Of a DNA stretch of 64,000 bases, positions 1-11,423 are shown one piece after another. The DNA is from Dermanyssus gallinae (lineage: Eukaryota; Arthropoda; Arachnida; Mesostigmata; Dermanyssidae), in NCBI GenBank assembly GCA_003439945.1, contig QVRM01005487.1, positions 22,119 to 86,118 of the forward strand, read 5' to 3'. The notes under the pieces are model-generated. The model was not told the DNA's origin. It worked only from the letters and a program-made list of their open reading frames with translations, and made no database searches. A program made the translations under genes and the position numbers. The number at the start of each line of letters is the position of its first letter. Position 1 is the first letter of the stretch.

Positions 1-189
1 ATCGGTGATGCACCAATATAAATAACCAAAAATGTCTGTTTATGACTGCTCAGCTAAAGCTTAATTTCTTGCTGATCTGGCAGCACAGGGCAATCTGTAT
101 TGATAGACGCGTTTTTTTTCACGGCGTTATGATCAAAAAATGATCATCTATTCGATGCATCGTCCGCGTACGTAGCGGCTGACGGACTT

Positions 190-415
190 CCTGACGCGTT
201 CCGGCTGACTACCTAAACTTTTTCAGGCTGACTCTCAGCCAACATTAAATGCTCACGGAATTGCTCTGCTGCATTGCTTACGATGTTTATGCAAATCGCA
301 TTCGTATTTACAAACTCCACAAATACAAATGCGCAATGGCGGGGATCGAACCCGCTCTGCGTATCCTCCTCCGGTCGCAAGGCCCACGCGGATGCACCCA
401 CCGCGCCACCAGGCT
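190..415 (-). repeat. tRNA-derived SINE, family 1, copy A
   Basis: Read on the minus strand, the 5' head looks like a decayed tRNA. A near-consensus Pol III A box lies at 398-408 (TGGCGCGGTGG, one mismatch), and a perfect B box (GGTTCGATCCC) lies at 342-352. The head is followed by GCGCATTTGTATTTGTG and a tRNA-unrelated body containing TTAATGTTGGCTGAGAGTC. Both head and body recur at 47478-47700 and 47735-47945, and the body alone recurs at about 10205-10300, so this is a dispersed family rather than a functional tRNA. No acceptor stem can be paired. The 3' boundary near 190 is estimated. Confidence 0.65.
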
Positions 416-628
416 TGAACCGGCTGAGAGCTACCTACGACAAGCTAACCGAAATAGACGAAATACTTATTATATATCAACATAAATTATACCGTTTATG
501 TACCCGAGCGTTTTGCAGTGAACTGGAGCGAACGTTTGGATACCCGATCCTGTCCCGGTCACTTCCGTTATTTAGCAGGTCTTTCATATTAAGCACGTGA
601 CCCCGTCTTTAGTAAAACGTTTGTTAAC

Positions 629-702
<74 letters not shown>
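629..702. repeat. (TA)n microsatellite, about 74 bp
   Basis: Uninterrupted TA dinucleotides, the longest such tract in the window. The Tyr-Ile open frames across it are artefacts of the repeat. Confidence 0.97.
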
Positions 703-705
<3 letters not shown>

Positions 706-1925
706 CATTTTACTAAGAATGCCAGTGGAGCAACAGGAGAACCCAGGTTGTTGTTTTGAGAGCATGAGCATGGCTATAGCCAACGTTTTTAGCTAAGCTC
801 TGTAACTCAATAAGAGCAAATGCATTGTTCTCAGAGTTCACTGACGGTCTCAAGTGACCGGCAGCTTCTAGCGCAGGGAAGGTTTCGTGTTGAGCGACCA
901 ATCAGGACGACCGCTTCCCGTTAATGAGGGTTTTGTGAAATTACCGGTTTGCCAATATGTACAGCCACACGAGCATTCGTCCGTAGTGATCTCGTAATTG
1001 TCAGCACGCGCACTGTGAGAAGAAGACGGCATATCATGAATGTTAGGCTATACATGGAGCCGCCACACGTCCATAACTCACCCCAAGCACGATGCCATTT
1101 TAGGCGAGACCTAAAGGTCTTATGAACCCCGCATGAATGCCTTTTTGTGGCAATGATATGCGGGAAAGCGTAAAAGGGCTACGAAGAGAGCTGTTTGTGC
1201 AATGTTGCATTATAGAGCGTGTCGGAGCTACGACGGCGGTTTAATCTCCGGCCGTTTTGGGGTGCAATCTCCTTACGCAAGAGAACCGAGCTCGTGGGGT
1301 CCCTCAGGCGAGTGCTTCTTATTGAGAAAGAAGGTTATTTATGGAGTTCAGCCATACCTTTATCTCAGAGCGAGAATTATGGTTTTTGTAGTATGGCTTT
1401 CACACAACACAATATTCTTAACTGCTTCGCACACATCTGATGAGTGCGCCGTTTGCCTTGTCAGGTTGTGTGTGCACATATGCAGACTGAAGACATGCTA
1501 TACTAGCCATACCTACGCACTTGTCTTGCAGCTTTGTTGGGAACGCAGCACGCTCAGAATGTATTTCTACTGTGCGGCTTTTACTTAAAAGACCCCCTTC
1601 CCATGTGCCTTTGGTATGCTAACATTTGGATACTCAATCCTGAGAAACCGAAATGAATTGTCATCTCGTCGCAGCACTGGAATGGTGTCGCGTGTTGCGA
1701 TCGTCATTTAATTTTTGCTCCTCTGATTGTTGTTATTGTGATTAAACTTGCCTATACGTATGCCGTTTGCACGTTTATTTACTATCTAATGAAATAATGT
1801 GCTTAAAAAAGTACTTTCAAAGTAACACCAACATAGTCAAAGAAGGGAAATACAGCGTTCAAATTCGGTTTACGAGCCGCCTTGTTTGAGCACAGAAAAG
1901 TAAGCTCAGTCCTACAGAGCGTTGG

Positions 1926-1926
<1 letters not shown>
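703..1926. other. No recognised gene
   Basis: Mixed-composition sequence. Open frames of up to 128 codons (1202-1588, plus) lack any recognisable domain and have no flanking splice or promoter support. I see no RNA gene or mobile-element motif. Confidence 0.4.

Positions 1927-1966
<40 letters not shown>
1927..1966. repeat. (TA)n microsatellite
   Basis: Perfect TA dinucleotide tract of about 40 bp. Confidence 0.95.
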
Positions 1967-1969
<3 letters not shown>

Positions 1970-2859
1970 TAATGTGTGCACTTGCGATTTTGGAGTCGTA
2001 AAGTAGTGCCTGCATTGAAAATATATTTGCCTACCATTTTCAGCCAATTTATTATTGTTTGTTAACAATGTTTACTGTTTTATCCGTAGCTAATTTTACT
2101 AAAGTAGCCACAATTATGTTACAATAAAATTTCGCGTATGGAGGGGGATCATATCGCTTATAAATGATGATTGTCTATGATTCAATTTCATCTCCTATTT
2201 ATTCACTCAGGTTGAGTAGCGATTATAACCAGAAATACAAATACATCACTTTAACAACTACATATAAGGAATGATTGTCTATTATTGATGTGACGATAGT
2301 GATTTGGATGTTGTAGAAAGGTACTGTTCACTGGTCGATTCATGTGGAAATCTTTGATAACAGATTCGTTTACTCTATCTAGCTACATACATTGCTAGCG
2401 TGCTAATATATAAAGACAATAAAAATTGTAATAACAAATTTAAATGCAATGACTAACTTAGTAGACATTTTCATTTAGCAACGATTGTTTTTGCCATTTG
2501 ACTGATCGTGTCAAATGTTAAAAACGACCCAATCGTGTCGACTTAGTTAACACATGAGTACGTGTCTCGGCTCTAAGCGCATTAAGTCAAAAGCCAACTA
2601 CATGTCTATATACTCGTCTTAAATACTACATAAGTATTCCGTATTTGTCTGTACCGCCCTCGTTCTACATTACAAAGCGAGGTTTTAGCGCGCATGTAAC
2701 TTGACGAAAGATGCTTGAAACCTTTTCGTCTTTGTCGCCTTACGAAGGCTCTCTGTCATTACGCGTAAAATATCTCACCACTAACGTAACTGTGCTTTGT
2801 GTCACTTGCTCTGTTTTTGCTGTGCTGTTGTTGCTGCTGCTGCCGCTGCTGCTCCTGCC

Positions 2860-3167
2860 GCATATGCACCTGTCGAACGGGTCGATCGGGTACCGCCATA
2901 ACGTGTCCGTCTTCGAATCTTACCCGAACTGTCTCTGCCATCTCAACCGATCGAACGCGGATCGGATCGAACCTGCTCCGGCAGTGAGACGCAACGATAT
3001 GGCATACCGCGAGCGACGCTAAAGCGACGAGAGACGCCCTGAGGGTGGGCGCCCGAACCGACTACGATTTCCAGTTCACCGTTACTGGGGGCGCCACTCT
3101 ACGACGCCACCGAACGGCTGGTAAATAAAGACTCGATCGACGAAGACGCGGAACCTCTGTCATCCTA
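2860..3167 (+). promoter_or_regulatory. CpG-rich putative promoter and 5' UTR of the zinc-finger gene
   Basis: The sequence changes from AT-rich to visibly CpG-rich from about 2860 and stays so into exon 1 of the zinc-finger gene. An in-frame TAA at 3126-3128 precedes the chosen ATG at 3168, so the segment between them is most simply 5' UTR. No clear TATA box was seen. The promoter role is inferred from composition and position only. Confidence 0.4.
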
Positions 3168-3416
3168 ATGTCATCGATTCAACCGCTCCTCATGTCTTCG
3201 GCGGTGCTGTCGGGCGGAGATGGCGAAGAATTTGGGGTCATCCCTGAAGCCGAAGGCACTGGGCCGCCGCCCACGTTGGCTCTTCCCGGTGGAGCTCGTC
3301 GCGAGCGATCGGCTGCTAACGCGCCGAACGGTGTCGGCCAGCGTCAGATCAAGCCGAGGAACATTCGGACTGCCCTCAAGAAGCTCTGGCTTGACGAAAT
3401 GCTACTCACCAAACGG
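3168..3416 (+). CDS. Zinc-finger gene, exon 1 (residues 1-83)
   Basis: It begins MSSIQPLLMSSAVLSGGDGE after an in-frame stop at 3126-3128, with no other ATG between. It ends ...LTKR at a GTGCGC donor in phase 0, matching the phase-0 acceptor at 4696. The segment includes a basic helix-like stretch (KPRNIRTALKKLWLDEML) of unknown role. The donor is non-ideal, so the exon end is the least certain part of the model. Confidence 0.6.
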
Positions 3417-6413
3417 GTGCGCGCGTCATCTCTCCTGCAAAATTCTTCTTTGATATACTGTATATACACTTTGATATCACAAACCAATTGTATCACCCAT
3501 CACATTCGGTTTTTTGTACTTTTTTATTTTGCGCTTGTACTAGTAACGCCGTATTAAAAATATCACATCATTTTAAAGACAATTAAATCAGCTTTAAAAC
3601 ACGACAAAATGTTTCTGCGACATGAGTGTCTTCTGCGAGGTTCTGCGCAACTGACACGCTCCATAACATGCAAGCTGCTCTCCTTGTCGCCGGTACGCTC
3701 CTTCCCGGCTATTGTTACCGTGGAGAGACGACATCGTGGTCTGATCCAACGGCTGTAGGCAGTTGTGGACTTAAAACGGGCTTGTAGGGCCTGATAACGT
3801 TGGTAACGCTGGTAGACCCTTTTTCTCTGGAAGGTTTCGGGAATGCAGAATGCACATGCGCCACTAGGAGCCTACGTGACTAGTGTGGGGCTCACAAACC
3901 CACTAAACCCGGATTCCTCCCCACCCTCCCAGGCTCGGTAATACTTGGCATTTCTTCGAAGCCATGGGAGAGGCGTTCCTGCAATTTATCCTTAATTCAG
4001 ATATGTCTTCGTCTATCTTTTTGCATATTTAAATGCGTGTCGACAGGGAGCTTATGCCAAATATATACCGTGCTGAAGGGGTGCGCCAAAAGCTTGAGGG
4101 CCTGGCTGCACTTCTCTTCCACCTCCCTCGGCTCCTCGTCTCGACCACTCCCCCGAGGCTACCGCGTGAAACTCTCCCGCAACGCTGTTTGACTCTGCAA
4201 AAGGTGGATTGGTTCATATTCAACGGCGCTATAGAGAGTTGATGCAAGCTTCAAGCAAGGCAGTGGTCCAGACGGCTCTCTCTGGCGTAGTCATTTCTCA
4301 GAATTCTCTGTTGGCTTTTTCACTGAATAATGAATATTAATAAGTTACTGGGAAACTGACAAAAAACATTGTGCTAGACGCGTCGTTATATATTTTTATG
4401 AGACACCTGCGAATAGAATAGAAAAGTAAAAAAGTGACTATCACTCGATATCGCTCAAGCGTCTTTCCAGTTCATTGATTTATAGGGTTAAGAATTGTGT
4501 GTGTGTATATTCTGGGCGTGTTATAAAGCTAAACTCTATTGTCTTTCAAATTGTGTAGCCTTTTTTCGTACGGCGTTAATATTGTGAAAGAAAAAGGCTT
4601 AGAGGCAAACACATACTGTGGGATTAATAGTTCGCTAGAACGACTCTGTCTAACCAAGCGTACTTGCTGTGTGTCCCATTTGCATTTATCGACCAGATCT
4701 TGTGCCCAGTGCCTGGTTGCACGATGGTGTTTCAGACACTACAGGCGATACAGAGCCACTATCAGTTCTGTACGGGTCTCAACGAGTCAGGCATCGTCCG
4801 GTGTGAGTTCTGCGGCGAACAGTTCTTGTCGCAAAGTCTCGCCCTCGAGATCCATACGGCTGAGGAGCATCGACAGGATCGGCTTATGTCTTTGAATAAG
4901 CCGGATGACCACCTTGGGCCGAGTGTCAAGACCGAACCACACAACTCGCAACAACTGTCTGCCTACGCCGGCAAAGTTAAAAAGTACGATATAACTAATG
5001 GTTAACTTTTTCAATTGGTATTTCGTTACTTTGCGCGATTTTGCATGAATAGGTACAAGGTAATGAAATCCTTGAATCAAATCATGAATAATTTGATTAC
5101 GTAAAGGGGTCGGCTCAACTGACTTTTAACTGACCAACTCTGTGAATAATTTCCTCATACATTGAGTGACTCCACCATATTAGATTATTATTTATATATA
5201 ATATTATATATATTATTATTATTATACGCGCACACGCTTCAAGCCTGTCTGCCACCGACAAGCCATCATTTTGGATCGTTTGGTTACCTGACGAAACACA
5301 AGTATTTCACGGGAATATACGCAGGCAAACAATTCTGATTTGAGGGTGCAGGTAATGGAAATAGATAGCTTTTCTAGCTAGCGCTTGCAAACACATTCGA
5401 AAGCATACAGCCTCTGTATTGAGGAGGTTGCTCACAGGCTAGATAGTTCTTACCAATTCAAGCGAGGTGATAAATACAAGAAATGTTTTAGTGTGTTGCT
5501 GGTGGGTTGTGAGAAACATTGTTGATCTCAAGCGTCTGGTAAACGTCCAGGCCATCAATAGGGTTCTCTACTGCCAGCAACACATTTAGATGTAAGGAAA
5601 AATTGTCCACATCCGTCTGCAAGGGGGGAGGTTATCAGTTTGAACAAAGTGCCTCTTCATTTAATTCTAATTTAAAAAATGAATCATCTTACACTCGCTA
5701 AGTAGACAAGCAAGAATTGATCAACAAGGAACAATTTGACTATCGTCTGCGTAGAAGCTGCACACTGATTGACTGACAATTCTTCGAGGCACAGTGTGAC
5801 TGGGCACAACATGTTCACGCGTCAAGATGTTTTGACGCTATATATTTCGATTTTGAGTCCGCTTTTGAGACTTTAGCACATAGTAAACTACTCAAGGTGC
5901 TGCCTAAATTCGGGGTAGGCACTAAATTTGTTGCATGGATAGATGACTTCGAACCTTCCATGTACTTGTTCATGATTCCCTGTCTGAGAAGGCTAAAGCT
6001 ACTTCTGGCTGCCCTCAAGGAACAATTTTTGGGTCACCTATAATCATCCTTTAAATCAATCCGCTCAAGTATATTATTCCTGAAAACGTGCAATACATTA
6101 TATATGCGGATTATATTAAAATATACAGAAATTGGGATTTATTCGAAGACTGCAGAAAACAGAAAATTAGTTTTACAAGTGGTTTGACTCGCTTGATCTG
6201 AAACTTTCAGTGGTAAAGTGCATTGTACTTCACTTTGGGCACGGAAATTAACAGTACAATTATTCCATCGGGGGCAATCCTCTTGCTCTGAAAAATTTAT
6301 AGGAGACATTGGTGTAATGACGTCTTTTAATTTTTTTTAGGGTGCACTTTTTAGGTGCACAGAACACGTAACATACATCGAGCAACACAGAGAGCGAATT
6401 AGAACACACGCCC

Positions 6414-6458
<45 letters not shown>

Positions 6459-9400
6459 TACACTCAAAAATGTTTAAGGTGTACTTACTACCTATAATAA
6501 CATGTGGAACGCACTCTGGAACCCATATCTGAATAGCGCAGCAACTCCTAGACAAGAAATGTAGTAAATACCGACGTCGATTGAGGAAAATTGATCGTGA
6601 TATCATCGTTTGTATTGAGAAAAGTCGTATTGAACTGATGCTAAAGATGGTCAACGTTATCCATCCGACTCTGCATCGTGAGAAGAATATTAAAAGTTTG
6701 TAGCGACGAAACGAACTCTAAGCTTAACGGAAATTCGCTAACTCCATGGCTTGAAGTTAACAGACTAAACATGTTTTTGGAATACAGCGTATATATATCT
6801 ATTACTTTTATTTAGGTTGACTTGTATGTTTTACGTCTTGTGGGTGTCGTTCATGCTTTCTGTTGCTCGAAGGCTAACGACAATTCAGGTAGAAAAAGAG
6901 ATGACCTTCTCTAATAACTAATTGGCTGGCTGTTTGGTGTGTTTCTGCGCGCATTCGACCGCATCATACAGACACCGTGAGCCTTCTGAGCTGATCTCAA
7001 TACCACCTACGCCACCGCCCGATGTGATGATCGAATCGCGTCGCCGAAACGTCGCATACTCACGCAACCAAGAGGAATTGATTGACTGCGAGGAGCTCGA
7101 GGGTGTCGTGCGTTTCCCGCTACGCAACCTGCCCAAGGGCGAGCCAGAAGACCCACTGCAGCTGCCTGCGGTGATGATGAATCTCGATATCAACCTCAAA
7201 CCTCGTCCGCTCTCGTTTGACGACCTGGACGAGAACTCGCTTATGGACGACGCTCTACTGCTTGCTGGACCACTGAAGATGAAGAGCGAGCCGCTGGACA
7301 AAGCCGAAGACGACCCTCACTACCTGTCGGATGTCATTAATAAGATGCCGGAACCCGATCTCAAAACTGTGCCGCCCGTACGCAAACGCCCAAGGCCACA
7401 GCAGGTAGGTCAAATTCGCGAGAAATTCGCGTCTTTTCTAGCTACATTATGGATCGATCATCAATTCAAGGAGAGCACCTGGATGTCTACGTAACACGTA
7501 GCAAAACTGCAACAGCATTTGCATAGGATAGAAACAAATGTTGTTCGAAAATGTTACGTTTCTCACATCTTCCCACTACTTAATAGATAAATCGATGGCT
7601 CATGCATTACTCTAAACTATAATGCATACATGTATGTTTGTATTCGATTGCAATGGAGCTAGAATAGTGTGCAGGTAGTTCGATACACTTAGGCAACTGG
7701 TAAGAATTGCCACCTGTGAAATTTCAACTGTCTAATACACTCGCGCACGATGTCTTTCGTGTACAGCACTCTTCGGGACCGGACGTGCGATTTGTTCAAG
7801 TGATTATGCGGTCGAATTCGGCGGAACCAAACGCCGCGCAATCGATCCTCAGGGACCCGCAGTTCGTCGATGCGATCGTCCAGCAAACGATGGGTTCCAT
7901 GGCTCAGTCTGGAGGCACTCAGCTGGATGGCAACACACCACGACGAAAAAAGCGTAAGGCCAGCCAACAGCCCGTCGTTGTGGTGTCGTTCAACGAACCC
8001 GCCCAGGAGCAGGCGGCTCCCTTAGCCATACCGCAGAATACGAGTACCGCATCGACCGTCGCGCAGCAGGCGATAACTACGCGGTCGCAGAATCAGCCGA
8101 ATATCATTAAAAAGGCTGTTCGAAATAGGAAACAGGTGTTTCCGCCGGCCTGCGCACCGCCTGCGGGACTGGTTCAGGTCAGTTCCTCATTGGATCCTGG
8201 CAACAAGTTTCTCCAGACGCACACGCTTGCTCCCGGCGACAAGCCTCAGGTGCGGCAGGAGGTCATCGACAACTTTTTTAATTCGGCAGTCGTAACTTCG
8301 TCTGCCAGTTCGGCTGTGGCAGCCACGGCAGGAACGACCTGCCAGCAGCTGCCGGCCTCATCGTCAAATGTGTCCGAAAGCCATGCGGCTACACAGGCGT
8401 CCACGTCATTCGTCGAAGATTCTAGTCAACTTGTACAGCAAGCGAATATTCAGACTGCGGTGACTCACCAACACCAATCGCTCCAACCTATTGAGCAGCA
8501 GTCGCAGCAGCAACAACAGCAGCAACAACAACAAGAACATGTTGTGACAACGGTTCCTAGCAGCCAAGAAACGTTCCAACAGCAGCAGCAACAACAACAA
8601 CAGCAACAGCATCAGATAGCACAACAACAAATAGTTCAGCAGACAGAGGATTTCCACACGGTTCAAGTGGTTAGCTCTTCCGATGTCCTCAGCCATCTAG
8701 GCGAACAAGGCTGCCTAATTGTCCCTCCGGAAGCGTTTAGTCAGTTGGAAGGCGCCCAGCTAATCGTGCAGGACGGGCAGATCATTGTGCAGAACAAGAA
8801 CGGCGAGCGGGTCGAGGGATGCCAGGTGGTGTATGGCAACGCGTCGTTTACAACTGACCCGAGTCTTGCGGCTACGGCCGAGGATTTTGGTCAACCAGCG
8901 ACCGCTAGTAGCTTGCATCAGATTCAAACCGCTGAGGTGGTGGGCGCTTTGCAAATGGAACAAAATCAGCAGCAACTGCAGCAGCAGGAGCAACAACAAG
9001 ATCATCCGCAACATCAGCAGGTTGTGATGATGCACCAACAACACGAAGTACAACACCATCACCAACAACCGCACGAACAACCATTATCGCCAATACAGCA
9101 GCACCAGCAGCAGCAGCAACAGCAGCAGCAAATGGTGGTGGCCGATGGTACTAATGGCCTTGTCATCACGCAGGTGGATTCGTCGTTAGGCCAAGTTGTA
9201 AGCCATACGACGACTGGAGCTGGAGCTGGCCATATGGCTGGGACAGCAGAGACGGTTGGCTCGATGGTAATGCCGTCACAACTTCAGGTGATACCGCTTG
9301 AATCTGAAGAAATAGAGCAACAACCGCAGCAACAACAACACCAACACCAGCCGCACCACCATTATGACCAACAACAACAACAGCATCATCATCTTCAACA

Positions 9401-11423
9401 GCAACAAGAACAAACACAGCATCAACAACAGCAACAGCATCAACAACAACAAGAACAAACACAGCATCAACAACAACAACAGCACCAACAACAACAGCAT
9501 CAACAACAACAGCAACAACAACATGAAGTAGAACAACGGCAGCAGGAACAGCAACAACTGCACATCTCTACCGACTCGTCACAGGGTGACTCTGTGCAGA
9601 TCAGCATCATTTCCTTGAAGGACTCTGACGAAACTGTTGCGCAGGACCAGCACCAAAATCCTGTACAGGTCTCAGAACAGCCTCTTAATGCAACGCAGGA
9701 GCCAAATGTTCAACAACATGTACACAGCGAGAGTACCGGCTGTACTGTTCAGCAGAACAGCATCACAACGGAACAGCCGCAGAGAGAGCAGGACAACGTT
9801 AATGGAGCTCACATAGAGCATCATGTACAGCAGCAGCAGCAACAGCGTAGATCAATTGAAGAGATGCAAGAGGTCGTTGTTCAGGAAGGTGAAGTTATTT
9901 GCCACACCACGCCTGACACTGAAGATAAAGAGGACGCCGATACAACGGCCACCCAGGCCGCTGAAGCTCTACTTACCCTTCGACCACGTAAGTACTTCAT
10001 ACTATGAATGTCCAGACATGCATAAGGCCGACTGACATGTGCAGACTGCGCATGCAAAGTTTACGTTTGAACTATTGCTCAGTTGTGTTTTATTACCTAA
10101 GACTAGGATTGTAGCTAACTGATAGTGTATTTTTACCGAGAATCGTACCAAACGTGATTAGAGTAGATAAACGCATTCTAATTTAACTAGCTGATTGGCT
10201 TTGAGTAGGTTGCAAGTCTTCAGCAAGCCCGTGGACGTTAAATATTGGCTGAGGGTCAGCTTTAAAAAGAAGGTTACAAGCACTATATTGAGCAACAGCC
10301 GCAGTATGTTAATTTATAGAGTTCAGCTAACTGGATTTATGGGACTCATAGAACTCAATCACTCCAGTGTAGCTTAACATAAAACTCACTTCTCCACTTT
10401 AGAATTTATCGTGGTTAGTTCATGGCGAATAATTTCCTATTTTATTTAGACCGGTAAACTGACTAATCCGTTTCGTGTGCTTTTCGGCATTCTTCGATGC
10501 CGGAAAGTCTATGAACGCTATGAAATTTTTAAGTCAGAGTTCTCTTCAGATCTCTAGGATGAAATTATATTCAGTTTCCTTTATTTCCCGCAGAGAATCG
10601 TTGCAGTATGCCAACGTCGCCACTTTTGCTTCCCGACGAACTGCAGCTAATGCAACCGTCGACCGTTGGGGGTGTGTCCGTCCGAGCCGAAACCAGCGTA
10701 AAGGAGGTAAGCCGAAATGAGGAGATCACGACAGAGCACATCGTAACCTGCGAGGGTGAGGAAATGTTTCAAATTATTCCTGAACCCCAGACACGGCCCG
10801 ACGAAGCTGAATTAGCCACGCAAGGCGATAGCAGCTCGGTGGAACCTGACAAGCCCATCGAACGAACGGGTTTAGTTGAGACGCAAAACGAGAATGCTCA
10901 GAGTGATCAGGTGGAAATGCCTCCCGCGGCCGTCCACATCACCGACAACTCAGCTATGGCTGTGACAACAGCAGAGGCCGATTCCGATCTTGTGGTAGGT
11001 TGAGCCTACAACACACTATATATATACTTGTTTTCTTCATGCATATATATATATATATATATATGTTACACGTATGACGAAGGATTAGCTAAGCCAATGT
11101 GCCTAGCAAACACTTTTAAATATATATATATATGGATGGAGATTTTGTTTAAAAAACAACCTAGGAGTAGAATGTTGTTGTCCTTCTTTTCTAGACACAA
11201 CAAATATCAAATCATAAAAACAGAACAAAACCTTTGAAAAAAAGAGACCCGTTGGTGATAAAACAAAGAAAGAGGAAATTCGAGTTTTTCGAATCGACAT
11301 TGTATATTTGCATTAGCCTGTAAATATCATTGACGCCGTGTATTGCGAGTAATTTAGATCTATCGATTTTTTCTGTTTTTCCAGGTTGTGGAGGCGGAAA
11401 AGTACTCAAGTACCCGTGCGTGA
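3168..11423 (+). CDS. Q-rich C2H2/C2HC zinc-finger nuclear protein (six-exon gene model)
   Basis: Six exons join in frame: 3168-3416, 4697-4983, 6972-7404, 7767-9987, 10594-10994 and 11385-11423. They total 3630 nt and encode 1209 residues. Every junction is GT-AG and phases agree (0, 2, 0, 1, 0). Two zinc fingers sit near the N terminus: C86/C91/H104/C108 (a C2HC variant) and C119/C122/H136/H141 (C2H2). Two psi-K-x-E sumoylation-type motifs follow (VKTE at K161, MKSE at K273). Basic clusters RKRPRP (316-321) and RRKKRK (382-387) are likely nuclear localisation signals. Residues about 560-950 are dominated by Gln and His runs, and the C-terminal region is acidic. A role as a transcription regulator is inferred from this architecture. 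I do not recognise an orthologue. The weakest junction is the exon 1 donor (GTGCGC). The last 12 codons depend on the 11384 acceptor. Confidence 0.78.
3840..3978 (-). repeat. Dispersed repeat, copy 1 (possible LINE fragment) in intron 1
   Basis: On the minus strand this segment matches 26925-27085 over more than 100 bp, including (plus strand) ACAAACCCAC, a CCCGGNTTCCTC block, and CTCCCAGGCTCGG. The minus-strand frame reads like an N-terminal fragment of a retrotransposon ORF (SLGRWG-type), but that identity is tentative. Confidence 0.5.
4697..4983 (+). CDS. Zinc-finger gene, exon 2 (two zinc fingers)
   Basis: The acceptor is a pyrimidine-rich tract ending CGACCAG at 4696. The exon encodes ILCPVPGCTMVF..., a C-X4-C-X12-H-X3-C finger, then C-X2-C-X13-H-X4-H. 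It ends in phase 2 at AAA|GTACGA, which is the only nearby donor whose phase matches exon 3. The VKTEP motif lies near its end. Confidence 0.8.
5715..6333 (+). pseudogene. Degenerate CR1/jockey-like LINE reverse transcriptase in intron 2
   Basis: Several frames, interrupted by stops and shifts, give successive reverse-transcriptase blocks: INKEQFDYRLRRSCTLID, CFDAIYFDFESAFETLAHSK, SGCPQGTIFGSP, YIIYADYIKIY (a decayed YADD box) and YSIGGNPLALKN. This order and spacing is that of CR1/jockey-type non-LTR retrotransposons. It is in the same orientation as the host gene, inside its intron 2 (4984-6971), and cannot encode an active enzyme. Confidence 0.75.
6417..6455. repeat. (TA)n microsatellite
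   Basis: Perfect TA tract inside intron 2 of the zinc-finger gene, close to the 3' side of the LINE relic. Confidence 0.95.
6972..7404 (+). CDS. Zinc-finger gene, exon 3
   Basis: The acceptor is CATACAG at 6971 and the donor is CAG|GTAGGT at 7404 (phase 0). It encodes residues 179-323, a Pro/acidic-rich linker with SIPPTPPPDV, SFDDLDENSLMDDALLL (an acidic-hydrophobic stretch resembling activation segments), the MKSEP sumoylation-type motif and RKRPRP. Confidence 0.82.
7767..9987 (+). CDS. Zinc-finger gene, exon 4 (Q-rich exon)
   Basis: The acceptor TGTCTTTCGTGTACAG ends at 7766 in phase 0 and the donor C|GTAAGT ends at 9987 in phase 1. The frame is open for 740 codons. It starts HSSGPDVRFVQ, carries the RRKKRK signal, then poly-Gln runs around 8500-8540, 8575-8612, 9105-9130 and 9330-9560, where CAA and CAG codons are mixed. 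The mixture argues for selection on the peptide as well as repeat slippage. Leu-rich and Cys-rich frames on the opposite strand are shadows. Confidence 0.9.
10205..10300 (+). repeat. SINE family 1, copy D (body only) in intron 4
   Basis: The segment GTGGACGTTAAATATTGGCT followed by GAGGGTCAGC matches the body of the SINE copies at 47735-47945 and, inverted, at 190-415. The tRNA-like head is missing or too decayed to recognise. Confidence 0.55.
10594..10994 (+). CDS. Zinc-finger gene, exon 5
   Basis: The acceptor TTCCTTTATTTCCCGCAG ends at 10593 and joins exon 4 in phase 1 to give ...LRPQNRCSMPTSPLLLPDE. It encodes residues 1064-1197, acidic and Ser/Thr-rich, without recognisable domain. The donor GTG|GTAGGT at 10994 is in phase 0. 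Confidence 0.8.
11385..11423 (+). CDS. Zinc-finger gene, terminal exon 6
   Basis: The acceptor follows a strong pyrimidine tract (TTTTTTCTGTTTTTCCAG, ending at 11384). In the required phase 0 it reads VVEAEKYSSTRA and stops at TGA 11421-11423. A longer open frame through the same region uses a different phase and would need another upstream donor, so an alternative 3' end remains possible. Confidence 0.55.
   Translation, partial: VVEAEKYSSTRA

Noticed and set aside
334..415. Possible functional tRNA on the minus strand
   Set aside because: The B box is good but the acceptor and anticodon stems do not pair, and the unit recurs with a SINE body.
589..783. Frames encoding long Tyr-Ile repeats here and at many other places
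   Set aside because: They are direct translations of TA microsatellites with no other coding signal.
8406..9563. Long minus-strand frames of Leu, Val and Ala runs
   Set aside because: They are antisense shadows of the Gln-rich exon 4 of the zinc-finger gene.
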